64,000 nt of DNA from Mycobacterium sp. NS-7484 (GTDB lineage: Bacteria; Actinomycetota; Actinomycetes; Mycobacteriales; Mycobacteriaceae), in NCBI RefSeq assembly GCF_001953975.1, contig NZ_MBEJ01000099.1, positions 62,001-126,000 of the forward strand, in the 5' to 3' direction. A model generated the notes under the pieces. The model searched no databases and had not been told where the DNA came from. It saw only the letters and a list, made by a program, of their open reading frames with translations. Positions 32,004 through 40,539 of this stretch are shown piece by piece; the stretch's first letter is position 1, and each line of letters starts with the position of its first letter. A program made the position numbers and the translations under genes.

Positions 32004-32125
32004 AGCAAGCGGTCGCTGCCCGCGGATAGTTCGCGGGTCGTCCGCATGAATCCCAAGCTCAACCCGACCCGTCCCGAACCCCGCCTGGGCAACCGACGAG
32101 AGCGACCCATCCGGGATTTGATCGC

Positions 32126-32485
32126 CTAGGCGCCGGGCTGTGCCGTGCGCAGCACCTTGCTCATCGGCTTGCCGCGTGCCAGCTCGTCGACGAGCTTGTC
32201 CAGGTAGCGGATCTTGCGCATCAGCGGATCCACGACCTCCTGCACCTTTACCCCGCACACGACGCCGGTGATCATCGAGGCGTTTGGGTTCAGCGAGGCG
32301 TCGGCGAAGAACTCCGCGAATGTCGTCTCGTCGTCGAGGTGGTGCTGCAACGTCGTCTCGTCGAACCCGGTCAGCCAGCAGATGGCCTCGTCGAGTTCGG
32401 CCTGGGTGCGACCCTTGCGCTGCATCTTCGCCAGGTAGTGCGGGTACACCGCGGCGACGGCGGTGCCGAAGATCCGGTGCTCCAT
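32126..32485 (-). CDS. DUF2200 family protein
   Basis: 119 aa, matches DUF2200 throughout: HRIFGTAVAAVYPHYLAKMQ, ICWLTGFDE, NPNASMITGVVCGVKV and KIRYLDKLVDELARGKPM. Cytosolic protein of unknown function, scattered in many bacteria. Stands alone between the nucleotidyltransferase and the L,D-transpeptidase gene. Confidence 0.85.
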   Translation of the reverse strand: MEHRIFGTAVAAVYPHYLAKMQRKGRTQAELDEAICWLTGFDETTLQHHLDDETTFAEFFADASLNPNASMITGVVCGVKVQEVVDPLMRKIRYLDKLVDELARGKPMSKVLRTAQPGA

Positions 32486-32666
32486 GCGTCGAGGCTACGG
32501 CGTGGTGGCGTCTGTGACCGCGGTGTCAGACTGCGTGCGTGCCTCATCGGCTGACGCGACCGGCCTGGCGCTCGGAGGCCCTCACGCGGTAGGGGGATCT
32601 CGTGGTGACCGGCTGCAATTGACCGCTGGCGACGATTGTGGGAACCGCCGTGGCGCTTCTCGAAAA

Positions 32667-33488
32667 CTAGATCTGCCAGTCGTTGGAGCCGTCGTACCGG
32701 GGGTAGGCGCCGCCGCCGGAGTTCTGCACGATGATCGGGTCGCCGGGTTTGACGGTGTCGAAGAACCACTTCGCATTGGCCGGGCTGATGTTGATGCAGC
32801 CGTGGCTGACGTTGCGCTTGCCCTGATCGGCCACCGACCACGGCGCGCTGTGCACGAAGTCACCGCTGTCGTCGAACCGGACGGCCAGATCGACGGTCAG
32901 CTTGTATCCGTTTGGCGAGTTGACCGGGACACCGTAGGTGGACGAATCCATCACCACCGAAGGCAGTTTCTCCTGGACGTAGAACGTGCCGTTCGGCGTC
33001 TGGTGGCCGCCGGCCGCCATACCCATTGACATCGGGATGGTTTTCTCCACGGTCCCGTTGCGAGTGACGGTCAGTTGGTGGGTGGTGTCGTTGGCGGTGG
33101 CCACCACGGCGTCCCCGATGGCGAAGTTGGACACCGTGCCGGCGGCATCGACGGTGACGGCGGTGTGCGCCGGCCAGAAGCTCAGCGGACGCCAGCGCAG
33201 CTGCGTCGGGGTTATCCAGTAGAACTTGCCGGGAACCTCCGGGACCGACGAGATATGGATGGCGTTCTCGGTGGCACCGGCATCGGCGACAGGGCCCGGG
33301 AAGTTGATGATGACCGGTTGTGCCACACCGACGGTCGCGCCGTCGGCGGGCACGAGCCTCGGTGGCTCGAACGGGGCCGGGTCTGCCTGTGCGGCACTGG
33401 CGCCCAGCACCAGCGCACCGACCACCATCGAAGCCGCTGCGGCTGCCCTCAACGCGCCGAAAAGCCGTCCCGTCGTCCCGTAGCTCAT
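32667..33488 (-). CDS. Secreted L,D-transpeptidase (YkuD)
   Basis: 273 aa with an N-terminal signal peptide ending near AQA-DP and no lipobox. An immunoglobulin-like domain (about 40-125) precedes the YkuD domain, whose active site is complete: His213 (FVHSAPWS) and SHGC at 228-231 (nucleophile Cys231). It forms 3-3 cross-links in peptidoglycan, the main cross-link in mycobacteria. Closest in architecture to LdtA (Rv0116c), but which paralogue it is cannot be fixed here. Confidence 0.9.
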   Translation of the reverse strand: MSYGTTGRLFGALRAAAAASMVVGALVLGASAAQADPAPFEPPRLVPADGATVGVAQPVIINFPGPVADAGATENAIHISSVPEVPGKFYWITPTQLRWRPLSFWPAHTAVTVDAAGTVSNFAIGDAVVATANDTTHQLTVTRNGTVEKTIPMSMGMAAGGHQTPNGTFYVQEKLPSVVMDSSTYGVPVNSPNGYKLTVDLAVRFDDSGDFVHSAPWSVADQGKRNVSHGCINISPANAKWFFDTVKPGDPIIVQNSGGGAYPRYDGSNDWQI

Positions 33489-33526
33489 CTCGCCATCGTG
33501 TCACGCTGGTTGGACTGTCCGGTGTT

Positions 33527-33709
33527 TCATCGCCCCGTCCACCACCACCGCCGCCGACGCGGAGCGGCACCCGCATGCGCGTCGCGCTTGTGCCGGCACA
33601 CCTCACCGGCCGCGGCCACCGCCGCCGGGTCGAATCCAGCCGGCACCGGGCCCCCGGCCACGAGCGCCCGCACCAGGGCCTCCTGTCGCCGCGCCAATGA
33701 CTCGGTCAT
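33527..33709 (-). CDS. Small SCO6045-like partner of the DUF692 enzyme
   Basis: 60 aa: MTESLARRQEALVRALVAGG, then a PVPAGFDPAAV segment, one Cys (GEVCRHKRD) and a basic C-terminus (PRRRRWWWTGR). It resembles the SCO6045-like small domain found beside DUF692 genes in actinobacteria. Its ATG overlaps the stop of the DUF692 gene (ATGA), so it is made with it. Likely a helper or precursor-binding subunit (inference). Confidence 0.6.
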   Translation of the reverse strand: MTESLARRQEALVRALVAGGPVPAGFDPAAVAAAGEVCRHKRDAHAGAAPRRRRWWWTGR

Positions 33710-34569
33710 GCCCACGCCTTTCGTGCGCGCGAGGTGATCGGCGCGGTCCCCGCAGCCGCAGCGATCGCGTCCAACTCGTCGAACAGTTCGGCCGCCGGTG
33801 GGTACCGGCCGTCACGCTCCAGCATGAACGGCGTATCCACCCGGTCACGTAATGCCGTGACGAGCTCGAGCACCTCGGTAGGTGTCCGGTCGGTGTGGGT
33901 GTCGTGATAGAAACCTTTCCCTTCGCGCCCGCCGGCCACGTGACTGTAGGCCACCCGCTCGACCGGAAGCCGGGCCAGTTCTCGTTGCGGGTCCAGACCC
34001 CGGTTGCGGGCATTGGCATAGACATTCGCCACATCGAGCACCAGGAGCACTCCGGTGCGCTCGACCAACTCGGTCAGGAACTCCGACTCGCTGAGGTCCG
34101 ATTCCGGCCACTCCACGAAGGAGGCGATGTTCTCCACCGCCAGTGGCACCGGAAGCTGGTCGGTGACGCGTTTGATGTTGCGCGCCAACGCATCCAACGC
34201 TTCGTGGGTGCGGGGGACCGGCAGCAGGTGGCCGGCCTCGACGCCGCCGGCGCGCACGAACGCGACGTGCTCACTGACCAGTGGTGACCCCAGTGCCTGT
34301 GCGCAAGCCGCTAACCGACGCACCCGGGCCGGTTGCACCGGTTCCACGCCGCCCAACGACAGCGCCACCCCATGGGGAATCACCGGGACACCGGCCGCCG
34401 CGAGCCCGACGAGCATCGGCTCCGGCCGGGCCCGGCGGCGACGCATCGGCACCGATTCGGCGATCACCTCGCAGAACCCCGGCGTCAAATCGGCGACCAC
34501 CCCGGCAATCTCGCGCCGCCAGCCCAGGCCCAGGTCGCCCAGTGTGGGCACGGCGCGCGGCGCGGTCAT
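33706..34569 (-). CDS. DUF692 / MNIO multinuclear non-heme iron oxidative enzyme
   Basis: 287 aa TIM-barrel-like DUF692 protein. Candidate iron ligands are in place: His66 (PHGVALSLG), Glu100-His101 (SEHVAF), Glu146-Asn147 (ENIASF), Asp179 and Asn182 (LDVANVY), His210 (YSHVAGG), Asp223/His225 (DTHTD) and Glu251. Characterised relatives (MbnB, TglH, BufB) oxidise cysteines in peptides. ATG 34569 overlaps the stop of the Gly/Cys-tail gene; upstream open frame is Arg-rich shadow of that tail. The neighbouring tail is the obvious substrate candidate. Confidence 0.85.
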   Translation of the reverse strand: MTAPRAVPTLGDLGLGWRREIAGVVADLTPGFCEVIAESVPMRRRRARPEPMLVGLAAAGVPVIPHGVALSLGGVEPVQPARVRRLAACAQALGSPLVSEHVAFVRAGGVEAGHLLPVPRTHEALDALARNIKRVTDQLPVPLAVENIASFVEWPESDLSESEFLTELVERTGVLLVLDVANVYANARNRGLDPQRELARLPVERVAYSHVAGGREGKGFYHDTHTDRTPTEVLELVTALRDRVDTPFMLERDGRYPPAAELFDELDAIAAAAGTAPITSRARKAWA

Positions 34570-35474
34570 CCGCCGCACCCGCCACAGCCGCCGCACCCTC
34601 CGCAACCGCCGCCACCTCCGCCGTCTCCGCCGCAGGAAGCCCCGCACCCGCCGCCGTCGGCGCCGCCACCGGAATCGCCGCCGGCAAGTTCCACAGAGCT
34701 CGAATAGTCGCCGTCGAGCACCCACAGCGCGCCGGTCCCGAACAGGGCGACGGACAACGCCACTCCGACGGCACCGTAGGTCTCGAATGCGGGACGCTTC
34801 GCTGGATCCAGGTAGGCGAGCTCAACCTGCTTGGCGGCCAGCAGCTTGCGACCTGCACGGGTCAATCGATTCACCTCGAGCAGGTGCGGAAGCACGAGCG
34901 TCGCGCACAACACGGTGGTGACCACCACCGCGGCGAACGTCACCGCCAAGCGAGGTTGCTCGGACAGCGAGGGTCCCAGGTAGATGGCGTAGCCCCCGCC
35001 GAGTATCAGGGCCATGATCAAAGGCGCGGTGCCCCAGCGGATGGTGGCCCGCTCGGCCCGGCTGTGTACGAGGCCGCGGTCGCTCAGACGTTGTTCCAGC
35101 TCCGTGAGGTCGTCTTCGGATGCGGAGAACAGACCCGACACCGTGTGCTCGGGGTCGGCGGCTGCCCGTGCCAACACCCGAGCGGTGAACGGGTCGGTCT
35201 CCTGCGTGGCGACCGTGCGGTCCACCCGCCGGTCTCCGGTGATCCGGTTAGCGGCGCGCAGGCCCGCCAGGGCGGTGACCACCGGGGCAACGTTCGAGCG
35301 TAGGTAGGCCAGCTCGGTCGGGTTCAGGGGTTCGGTCACTGCAGGCTTGCGCGGGGTCATCACGATCCGCCACGTCACCGCGAAGACCACTGACGCGGCC
35401 AACACGGCCAGATAGCCGTACCCCGCGTCGGACATCGCCGACGCGTACCAATCGATGAGTTTCTCGATCGACAT
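34566..35474 (-). CDS. TIGR04222-type membrane protein with Gly/Cys-rich tail
   Basis: 302 aa. N-terminal TM (about 18-37), a cytosolic-type domain with NPTELAYLRSNVAPVVTALA (TIGR04222), three more hydrophobic helices, and a C-terminal tail of about 38 residues after the last TM made almost only of Gly with six Cys (GGGCGASCGG, then repeated GGC). AGGAGG precedes the ATG by eight bases, fixing the start. First gene of the ATGA-coupled trio; the tail is the likely substrate of the DUF692 enzyme. Confidence 0.85.
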   Translation of the reverse strand: MSIEKLIDWYASAMSDAGYGYLAVLAASVVFAVTWRIVMTPRKPAVTEPLNPTELAYLRSNVAPVVTALAGLRAANRITGDRRVDRTVATQETDPFTARVLARAAADPEHTVSGLFSASEDDLTELEQRLSDRGLVHSRAERATIRWGTAPLIMALILGGGYAIYLGPSLSEQPRLAVTFAAVVVTTVLCATLVLPHLLEVNRLTRAGRKLLAAKQVELAYLDPAKRPAFETYGAVGVALSVALFGTGALWVLDGDYSSSVELAGGDSGGGADGGGCGASCGGDGGGGGGCGGCGGCGGCGG

Positions 35475-35773
35475 CACAGTCACCTCCTGGTGTTCGGTCC
35501 AGACCACGGTGCCGCGGCTGTGCCGGTTACCGGTCACAAGATTTCAGGCGGCGTGAGTGGTCATCGGCCCGGCCGGATCAGCCAGCGTGCACGCCGTAGG
35601 ACAGAAGTCGGTGAGGCTGCGATGGCGGTTGTATGAGGAAGTTCGGTGCGGCGAGGCTGGTGGACCGCACCGGAGGTCACAGTAGGCACACTGCGCCTCG
35701 TGGACCTTATCTGTAACATCGCCCTCAGAGGCATCGATAATCACGCGTGTCGCAAATCTGTGGGGGTGAAGCC
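35475..35773. other. Divergent intergenic region without gene
   Basis: Holds the promoters of the membrane-protein/DUF692 operon (minus) and the YdcF-like gene (plus). I see no open frame with a ribosome site and no strong palindrome. Confidence 0.5.
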
Positions 35774-36340
35774 GTGCGCCGAGCGTTGGCGGCCTGCGCG
35801 CTGGCCCTGGCGGTGGCCTGCGGCGGGGTGATCCCAGGGATCGCCCAGGCCGCCCCGCCGGTGGCCGGCAAGGATTTCACCAAGCCTGCGATCGTCATCC
35901 TCGGCTATGGGCTCAAGCCCGACGGTTCCATGCGCGCGATCCTGTATCACCGCGTGCTCACCGGCCTGGCGATCGCCCAGGCATTCCCGCAGTCCCCGGT
36001 GATCGTCACCGGCGGCAATCCCCGCAACGGCCAGACCGAAGCTGCGCAGATGCGCAATCTGCTTCTCATGCTTGGCTTTCCGGCCAACCGGATCATCGTC
36101 GAGGACCGGGCCAACAGCACGGTTCAGAACGCACAGTTCTCGGTCCCGTTGGCGAAGAAGGCCGGTGCCACTGGCATCATCGTGGTGACCTCCTCGACCC
36201 ATCAGGGCCGCGCCGATCAGAACTTCGCCGACGCGGGCGGCAACGTGCTGGCCACGGTGAGCTTCCCGGACGGCAATCCCTCGGTGAACATCGCCCAGTT
36301 CGTCAGGGATGTGTTGAGTCCGTTGACGCCGATCGGTTGA
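35774..36340 (+). CDS. Exported YdcF/DUF218-like protein
   Basis: 188 aa from GTG 35774 (GGGGGTGA lies 5-12 bases upstream). Signal peptide ends near AQA-APPV. DUF218 core: AIVILGYGLKPDGSM, ALYHR-like ILYHRVLTGL, VTGGNPRNGQTEAAQMRNLL, EDRANSTVQNAQFS, VVTSSTHQGRA. Family members (SanA, ElyC) act in envelope or lipid-carrier metabolism; exact role unknown. Confidence 0.8.
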   Translation: MRRALAACALALAVACGGVIPGIAQAAPPVAGKDFTKPAIVILGYGLKPDGSMRAILYHRVLTGLAIAQAFPQSPVIVTGGNPRNGQTEAAQMRNLLLMLGFPANRIIVEDRANSTVQNAQFSVPLAKKAGATGIIVVTSSTHQGRADQNFADAGGNVLATVSFPDGNPSVNIAQFVRDVLSPLTPIG

Positions 36341-36387
36341 GCGCCGGCGACTAGGCTGATGGTTGTTTGGACGAAAGTGTGACGACG

Positions 36388-36648
36388 ATGCGTAAAGCAG
36401 GCCGGCTATCCCGATTGCTCGTCGGGTGCTGCGCCGCCGCCATCGCCCTGGCCCCGGCGGCCACCGCCCAACCGGAGCCCTTCGATCCGACCGGAAACCG
36501 TTCGGGTGGGCCGGTGCCCACGGTCAACGGTGTTCCCTGCGTGGGCGGCGGCCTGGGCGCGTGCCTGAGTTTCCGGCAGAATCACCCGCCCAACGCCAGT
36601 TCCGAGGCGCGCTCGAGCTTCGGGCACAGCCCCACCGTGCGGCGCTGA
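36388..36648 (+). CDS. Small secreted protein
   Basis: 86 aa; signal peptide (LSRLLVGCCAAAIALAPAAT, cleavage near TAQ-PEP) and a short mature part with two cysteines (GVPCVGGGLGACLSF). ATG 36388 chosen, with ACGAAAG ten bases upstream; a GTG at 36379 is possible. Reminiscent of small mycobacterial secreted proteins of unknown function. Confidence 0.6.
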   Translation: MRKAGRLSRLLVGCCAAAIALAPAATAQPEPFDPTGNRSGGPVPTVNGVPCVGGGLGACLSFRQNHPPNASSEARSSFGHSPTVRR

Positions 36649-36659
36649 CCGGCATTACG

Positions 36660-37289
36660 ATGCAGGCCGAGATGAACAGTCCCACCACGTCCGCCGCACC
36701 CGAGAAGAGCCCTGCGACCGACAAGAGCGCGTTTCGATCACGTCTGCTCAACGCCTTGATCGAATCGATCATCGAGGTCGGCTACCAGAACACCACGGTG
36801 GCCGACATCGTGCGGCGGGCCAAGACTTCTCGACGCACGTTCTACGAGCAGTTCGACAGCCGCGAAGACTGCTTCGTGGCCCTGTTGACCAGCGTCAACG
36901 CCAAGCATGTGCGGGAGATTGCCGGTGCGGTCGACCAGCAGGCGCCGTGGCAGGCGCAGGTGCGCCAGGCGGTCGAAGGGTGGATCGGCTCCTACCAGGC
37001 TCACCCGGAACTGATGGTGGCGTGGATCCGTGATCTGCCGACCCTGGGCGCCTCCGCGCGGGCACTGCAGCGCGAATCCATGGAGAAGTTCATCGCCCTG
37101 GTGCAGGCGATGACGAGCACCGAGGCGTTCCGCTCGGCCGGGGTACAGATCTCGCGTCGACGCACCATCATGATGCTGGGCGGATTGCGGGAGCTCACCG
37201 CGATCACCGTGGAGAGCGGTGGCCAGATCGGGGACATCACCGAGGACGCCGTGTTGGCCTGCACCGCGATGCTCACACCGCTCACCTGA
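36660..37289 (+). CDS. TetR-family regulator
   Basis: 209 aa. HTH at about 30-70 (LIESIIEVGYQNTTVADIVR, AKTSRRTFYEQFDSREDCFV). ATG 36660 or 36672. Its 3' end overlaps the convergent DUF2834 gene by 8 bp. Target not evident. Confidence 0.78.
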   Translation: MQAEMNSPTTSAAPEKSPATDKSAFRSRLLNALIESIIEVGYQNTTVADIVRRAKTSRRTFYEQFDSREDCFVALLTSVNAKHVREIAGAVDQQAPWQAQVRQAVEGWIGSYQAHPELMVAWIRDLPTLGASARALQRESMEKFIALVQAMTSTEAFRSAGVQISRRRTIMMLGGLRELTAITVESGGQIGDITEDAVLACTAMLTPLT

Positions 37290-37758
37290 CCGCGACCGCG
37301 GCCTGCTGGTGGCGACGCTGCCGTTCCATGGTGGCGAAGTAGAACGCGAAGGCAAACGCGAAGCTGGTGAACAGGCTCGAGACGAAGAACAGCCACGGGT
37401 GCCGGATACCGCGCCGCATCCCGTCGATGATCGTAAACAGCGGCAGCAGAATGACATTGGCGATCGTGTAGTCGGCGCTGGCGGAGCTGGCCGCCGGGTT
37501 GGTGTATCCCAGTGCGATGAATTCGGTCCAGCTGCCCGGTCCCCAGATCGGGTTGCCGCCGGGTGGGGCGTATTCGGCGACGAACTGCGAGTTGAAGTAC
37601 CAGCAGATCGGGATCGATGCGAGGCCGACGGCGTAGAACGCCAGCTCGACGCGTGAGAGCGCCGGGCCGGGTGGGCGCGAGAAGATGCGGGGATTGAGGC
37701 GGATCACGAGCGCGACGACGGCCACGCCCAGCACCGCGTGAACGATAAGCGACACCAT
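37282..37758 (-). CDS. DUF2834-like membrane protein
   Basis: 158 aa with four hydrophobic segments (LIVHAVLGVAVVALVIRL, VELAFYAVGLASIPICWYF, YTIANVILLPLFTIID, WLFFVSSLFTSFAFAFAFYF). ATG 37758 preferred over the far upstream start. Divergent from a TetR gene; the palindrome TGTCAATATTGACA lies between, so it is likely controlled by that regulator. Function unknown. Confidence 0.7.
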   Translation of the reverse strand: MVSLIVHAVLGVAVVALVIRLNPRIFSRPPGPALSRVELAFYAVGLASIPICWYFNSQFVAEYAPPGGNPIWGPGSWTEFIALGYTNPAASSASADYTIANVILLPLFTIIDGMRRGIRHPWLFFVSSLFTSFAFAFAFYFATMERQRRHQQAAVAVR

Positions 37759-37784
37759 GGCGTGAGCACACTCGCTGAACCAAG

Positions 37785-37801
37785 TTTTGTCAATATTGAC
37801 A
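37785..37801. promoter_or_regulatory. TetR operator TTTTGTCAATATTGACA
   Basis: The core TGTCAATATTGACA (37788-37801) is a perfect 14-bp palindrome between the divergent DUF2834 and TetR genes. Core is shared with the 30-bp palindrome at 38459. Confidence 0.65.
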
Positions 37802-37848
37802 TTTAGCACCACGCGGTGATCGCGTCGCCATGCGGTAACTTGCACCCC

Positions 37849-38454
37849 ATGGCCAGGCCTGCGCAGACCGCACGCAGTGAGCGCACGCGCGAGGCGCTGC
37901 GCCAGGCAGCGTTGGTGCGCTTTCTGGCCCAGGGTGTCGAGGACACGTCGGCCGAACAGATCGCCGCCGACGCCGGGGTCTCACTGCGCACCTTCTACCG
38001 GCATTTCGCCTCGAAACATGATCTGCTGTTCGCCGATTACGACGCGGGCCTGCACTGGTTCCGCGCCGCGCTGGCCGAGCGGCCCGCGACCGAATCGATT
38101 CTCGACTCGGTGCAGTCGGCAATCCTGGCGTTTCCCTACGACGTCGACGCGGTCACCAAGATCGCCGGCATGCGCGCAGCTGAACTGGATCCGGACCGCA
38201 TCGTCCGCCACATCCGTCAGGTGGAATCCGACTTCGCCGACGCCATCGCCGAACTCCTTGCCGCGCGGCGGGTCCCGGGGTCGCAAGGTGACGACCGTCT
38301 GCGCATCGTCGTCACGGCCCGCTGCGTGGCGGCCGCCGTCTTCGGCGCGATGGAGCTGTGGATGATCGGCGACGAGGCCGGGGAACGGTCGCTGCCCGAG
38401 TTGGCCCGGATGTGCCGGACCGCGCTGGAGTCACTGCGCTCAGGCCTGTTCTGA
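37849..38454 (+). CDS. TetR-family regulator of the dehydrogenase locus
   Basis: 201 aa. N-terminal HTH (EALRQAALVRFLAQGVEDTS, AGVSLRTFYRHFASKHDLLF). ATG 37849 begins MARPAQTARSERTRE. Matching palindromes lie on both sides of the gene, so it probably represses itself, the divergent DUF2834 gene and the downstream FAD enzyme gene. Confidence 0.82.
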   Translation: MARPAQTARSERTREALRQAALVRFLAQGVEDTSAEQIAADAGVSLRTFYRHFASKHDLLFADYDAGLHWFRAALAERPATESILDSVQSAILAFPYDVDAVTKIAGMRAAELDPDRIVRHIRQVESDFADAIAELLAARRVPGSQGDDRLRIVVTARCVAAAVFGAMELWMIGDEAGERSLPELARMCRTALESLRSGLF

Positions 38455-38458
38455 CCCC

Positions 38459-38488
38459 CGAGGTTTTGTCATTATTGACAAAACCTCG
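38459..38488. promoter_or_regulatory. 30-bp palindrome CGAGGTTTTGTCA...TGACAAAACCTCG
   Basis: 13-bp perfect arms with spacer TTAT. It sits 4 bases after the TetR stop and 22 bases before the FAD-enzyme ATG. It contains the same TTTTGTCA/TGACA core as the operator at 37785 and is most likely that regulator's site; it could also act as a terminator hairpin. Confidence 0.65.
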
Positions 38489-38510
38489 GCCACGGTGTCA
38501 GCCTCAGTCG

Positions 38511-40067
38511 ATGGCGGACTACGACGCGATCGTGATCGGTGCGGGGCACAACGGCCTGGCCGCCGCGGCGATGCTGGCACGGGCCGGCCGCCGGACCCTG
38601 TGCTTGGAGGCCAAGCGTTACGCCGGCGGCATGGCCGCCACGGTGGAGTTGTTCGACGGCTACCGGTTCGAGATTGCCGGGTCACTACAGTTCCCCACCT
38701 CGGCGGTGGTCAGCGCCGAACTCGGACTGGACGCGTTGCCGACGGTGGACCTGAAGGTCATGTCGGTATCGCTGCGCGGTATCGGTGATCCGCCGGTTGT
38801 CTACTACTCCGACCCGATGAAGATGCTCACCCACCTCGGTGAGGTGCACGGCGCCGACGCGGTGACCGGGATGGCCGGCCTGATGGCCTGGAGCCAGGCC
38901 CCGACCCGGGCACTGGGCCGGTTCGACGCCGGACGCCCACCGCGCTCGTTCGACGAGATGTACGCCTGTGCGGCAACGGAATCCGAACGGGCTGCCGTCG
39001 ACGACCTGCTGTTCGGTTCGGTCAGCGAGGTGCTGGACCGCTACCTTCCGGATCGGGACAAACACGGTGCACTGCGTGGCATGTTGGCCTTCCTGGCGGT
39101 CAACACCACCTACCGCGGACCCGAGACGCCAGGCAGTGCGGCCGCGTTGGCTTACGGATTGGCGGTCCCCGACGAGAACGCCGTGTTGATGAAGAAGCTG
39201 GCAGGCGGCATCGGCGCGCTCACCGAACACCTTTCGGCCAGGCTCACCACCGCAGGGGGTGAACTGCGGCTACGCAGCGGCGTGACGCGGATCCTGGTCG
39301 AGGACGGACGCGTCACCGGGGTGGGATTGGGCGACGGCAGTGTCGTCACCGCGCCCACGGTGGTGTCGGCGATCGCCCCCGACGTCACCGTCTCCGGCCT
39401 GCTCGAACCGGATGCCCTACCGGCCGAGGTGCGGGACCGCTACACCCACATCGACCACCGCGGCAGCTACCTCCAGATGCATTTCGCCCTCGACGGTGCG
39501 CCGACCTTCGAGGCCCCCTACGAACTGCTCAACGATCCCGAAATGCAAGCCGCCATCGGGCTTTTCAGCACCCCGGAGGAATTGCAGCAGCAGTGGCAGG
39601 ATGCGCGCCACGGGATCGTGCCGGCCGATCCGGCCATCGCGTTTCAGATTCCGTCGGCCCACGACCCGACGCTGGCGCCCCCGGGTAAGCACGCCGCATC
39701 AGCCTTCGCGCTGTGGTTCCCGGTCGAGGAGTCCGCCTCCGGATACGGCAAACTGAAAGCCGAGATGGGTCGCCGGGTGATCGAGAAGATCACCCGGCTG
39801 GCACCCGATTTCGAACGCCGCATCATTCGGCACACCACCTTCACCCCGCGCCATATGGGCACCATGTTCGGCGCGCCCGGCGGCGACTACTGCCACGGCC
39901 TGGTCCATCCCGAGCAGATGGGTCCCAATCGTCCTGGCCCCAAAGGCTATGTTGGCCAACCGATTCCCATCGACGGGCTGTACCTGGCCAGCGCCGGGTG
40001 CCACGGTGGGCCGGGAATCACCTTCATTCCCGGCTACAACGCCGCCAAGGCGGTGCTGGACGGGTAA
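38511..40067 (+). CDS. Phytoene-dehydrogenase-like FAD oxidoreductase
   Basis: 518 aa. FAD-binding dinucleotide motif at the start (DAIVIGAGHNGLAAAAMLAR), second conserved segment YAGGMAATVELFDGYRFE and a C-terminal FAD-contact region (GLYLASAGCHGGPGITFIPG). Belongs to the CrtI/all-trans-retinol dehydrogenase type of NAD(P)/FAD enzymes; substrate unknown. ATG 38511; the frame is open through the TetR 3' end but not used. Followed by SRPBCC and CoA-transferase genes 10-23 bp apart, likely one operon. Confidence 0.82.
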   Translation: MADYDAIVIGAGHNGLAAAAMLARAGRRTLCLEAKRYAGGMAATVELFDGYRFEIAGSLQFPTSAVVSAELGLDALPTVDLKVMSVSLRGIGDPPVVYYSDPMKMLTHLGEVHGADAVTGMAGLMAWSQAPTRALGRFDAGRPPRSFDEMYACAATESERAAVDDLLFGSVSEVLDRYLPDRDKHGALRGMLAFLAVNTTYRGPETPGSAAALAYGLAVPDENAVLMKKLAGGIGALTEHLSARLTTAGGELRLRSGVTRILVEDGRVTGVGLGDGSVVTAPTVVSAIAPDVTVSGLLEPDALPAEVRDRYTHIDHRGSYLQMHFALDGAPTFEAPYELLNDPEMQAAIGLFSTPEELQQQWQDARHGIVPADPAIAFQIPSAHDPTLAPPGKHAASAFALWFPVEESASGYGKLKAEMGRRVIEKITRLAPDFERRIIRHTTFTPRHMGTMFGAPGGDYCHGLVHPEQMGPNRPGPKGYVGQPIPIDGLYLASAGCHGGPGITFIPGYNAAKAVLDG

Positions 40068-40076
40068 TCTCGCCGC

Positions 40077-40517
40077 ATGGCAACCAGTGATTCCCGCGAA
40101 GTAGTGATCGAGGCGACCCCACAGGAGATCCTCGACGTCGTCGCCGACGTCGAGGCGACGCCCAGCTGGTCGCCGCAGTACCAGCGCGCCGAGATCCTCG
40201 AGACCTACGACGACGGCCGGCCCAAGCGCGTGAAGATGACGGTCAAGGCCGCCGGGCTGACCGACGAGCAGGTGATCGAATACACCTGGAGTGAGAACAA
40301 GGTCAGCTGGACGCTGGTGAGTGCCGGCCAACTCAAGGCCCAGGACGCCAGCTACACGTTGACCCCCGACGGCGCCAAGACCAAGGTCCGGTTCGACATC
40401 TCGATCGACCTGTCGGTGCCGCTGCCCGGCTTCATCCTGAAACGGACCATGAAGGGTGGGGTGGAGACCGCCACCGAGGGCCTGCGCAAGCAGGTGCTCA
40501 AGGTCAAGAAGGGATAG
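40077..40517 (+). CDS. SRPBCC (START-like) lipid-binding protein
   Basis: 146 aa, polyketide-cyclase/START fold: EVVIEATPQEILDVVADVEA, PSWSPQYQRAEIL and a C-terminal helix after FILKRTMKGGVE. Such proteins bind hydrophobic ligands. Closely similar to the protein at 43500-43943. Nine bp after the FAD enzyme. Confidence 0.8.
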   Translation: MATSDSREVVIEATPQEILDVVADVEATPSWSPQYQRAEILETYDDGRPKRVKMTVKAAGLTDEQVIEYTWSENKVSWTLVSAGQLKAQDASYTLTPDGAKTKVRFDISIDLSVPLPGFILKRTMKGGVETATEGLRKQVLKVKKG

Positions 40518-40539
40518 TCCGCCGGTTAGGGTGCCTCCC

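Noticed and set aside
34570..34725. Arg-rich N-terminus of the DUF692 protein
   Set aside because: It is the Gly/Cys tail of the upstream gene read in another frame; the ATGA overlap fixes the start at 34569.
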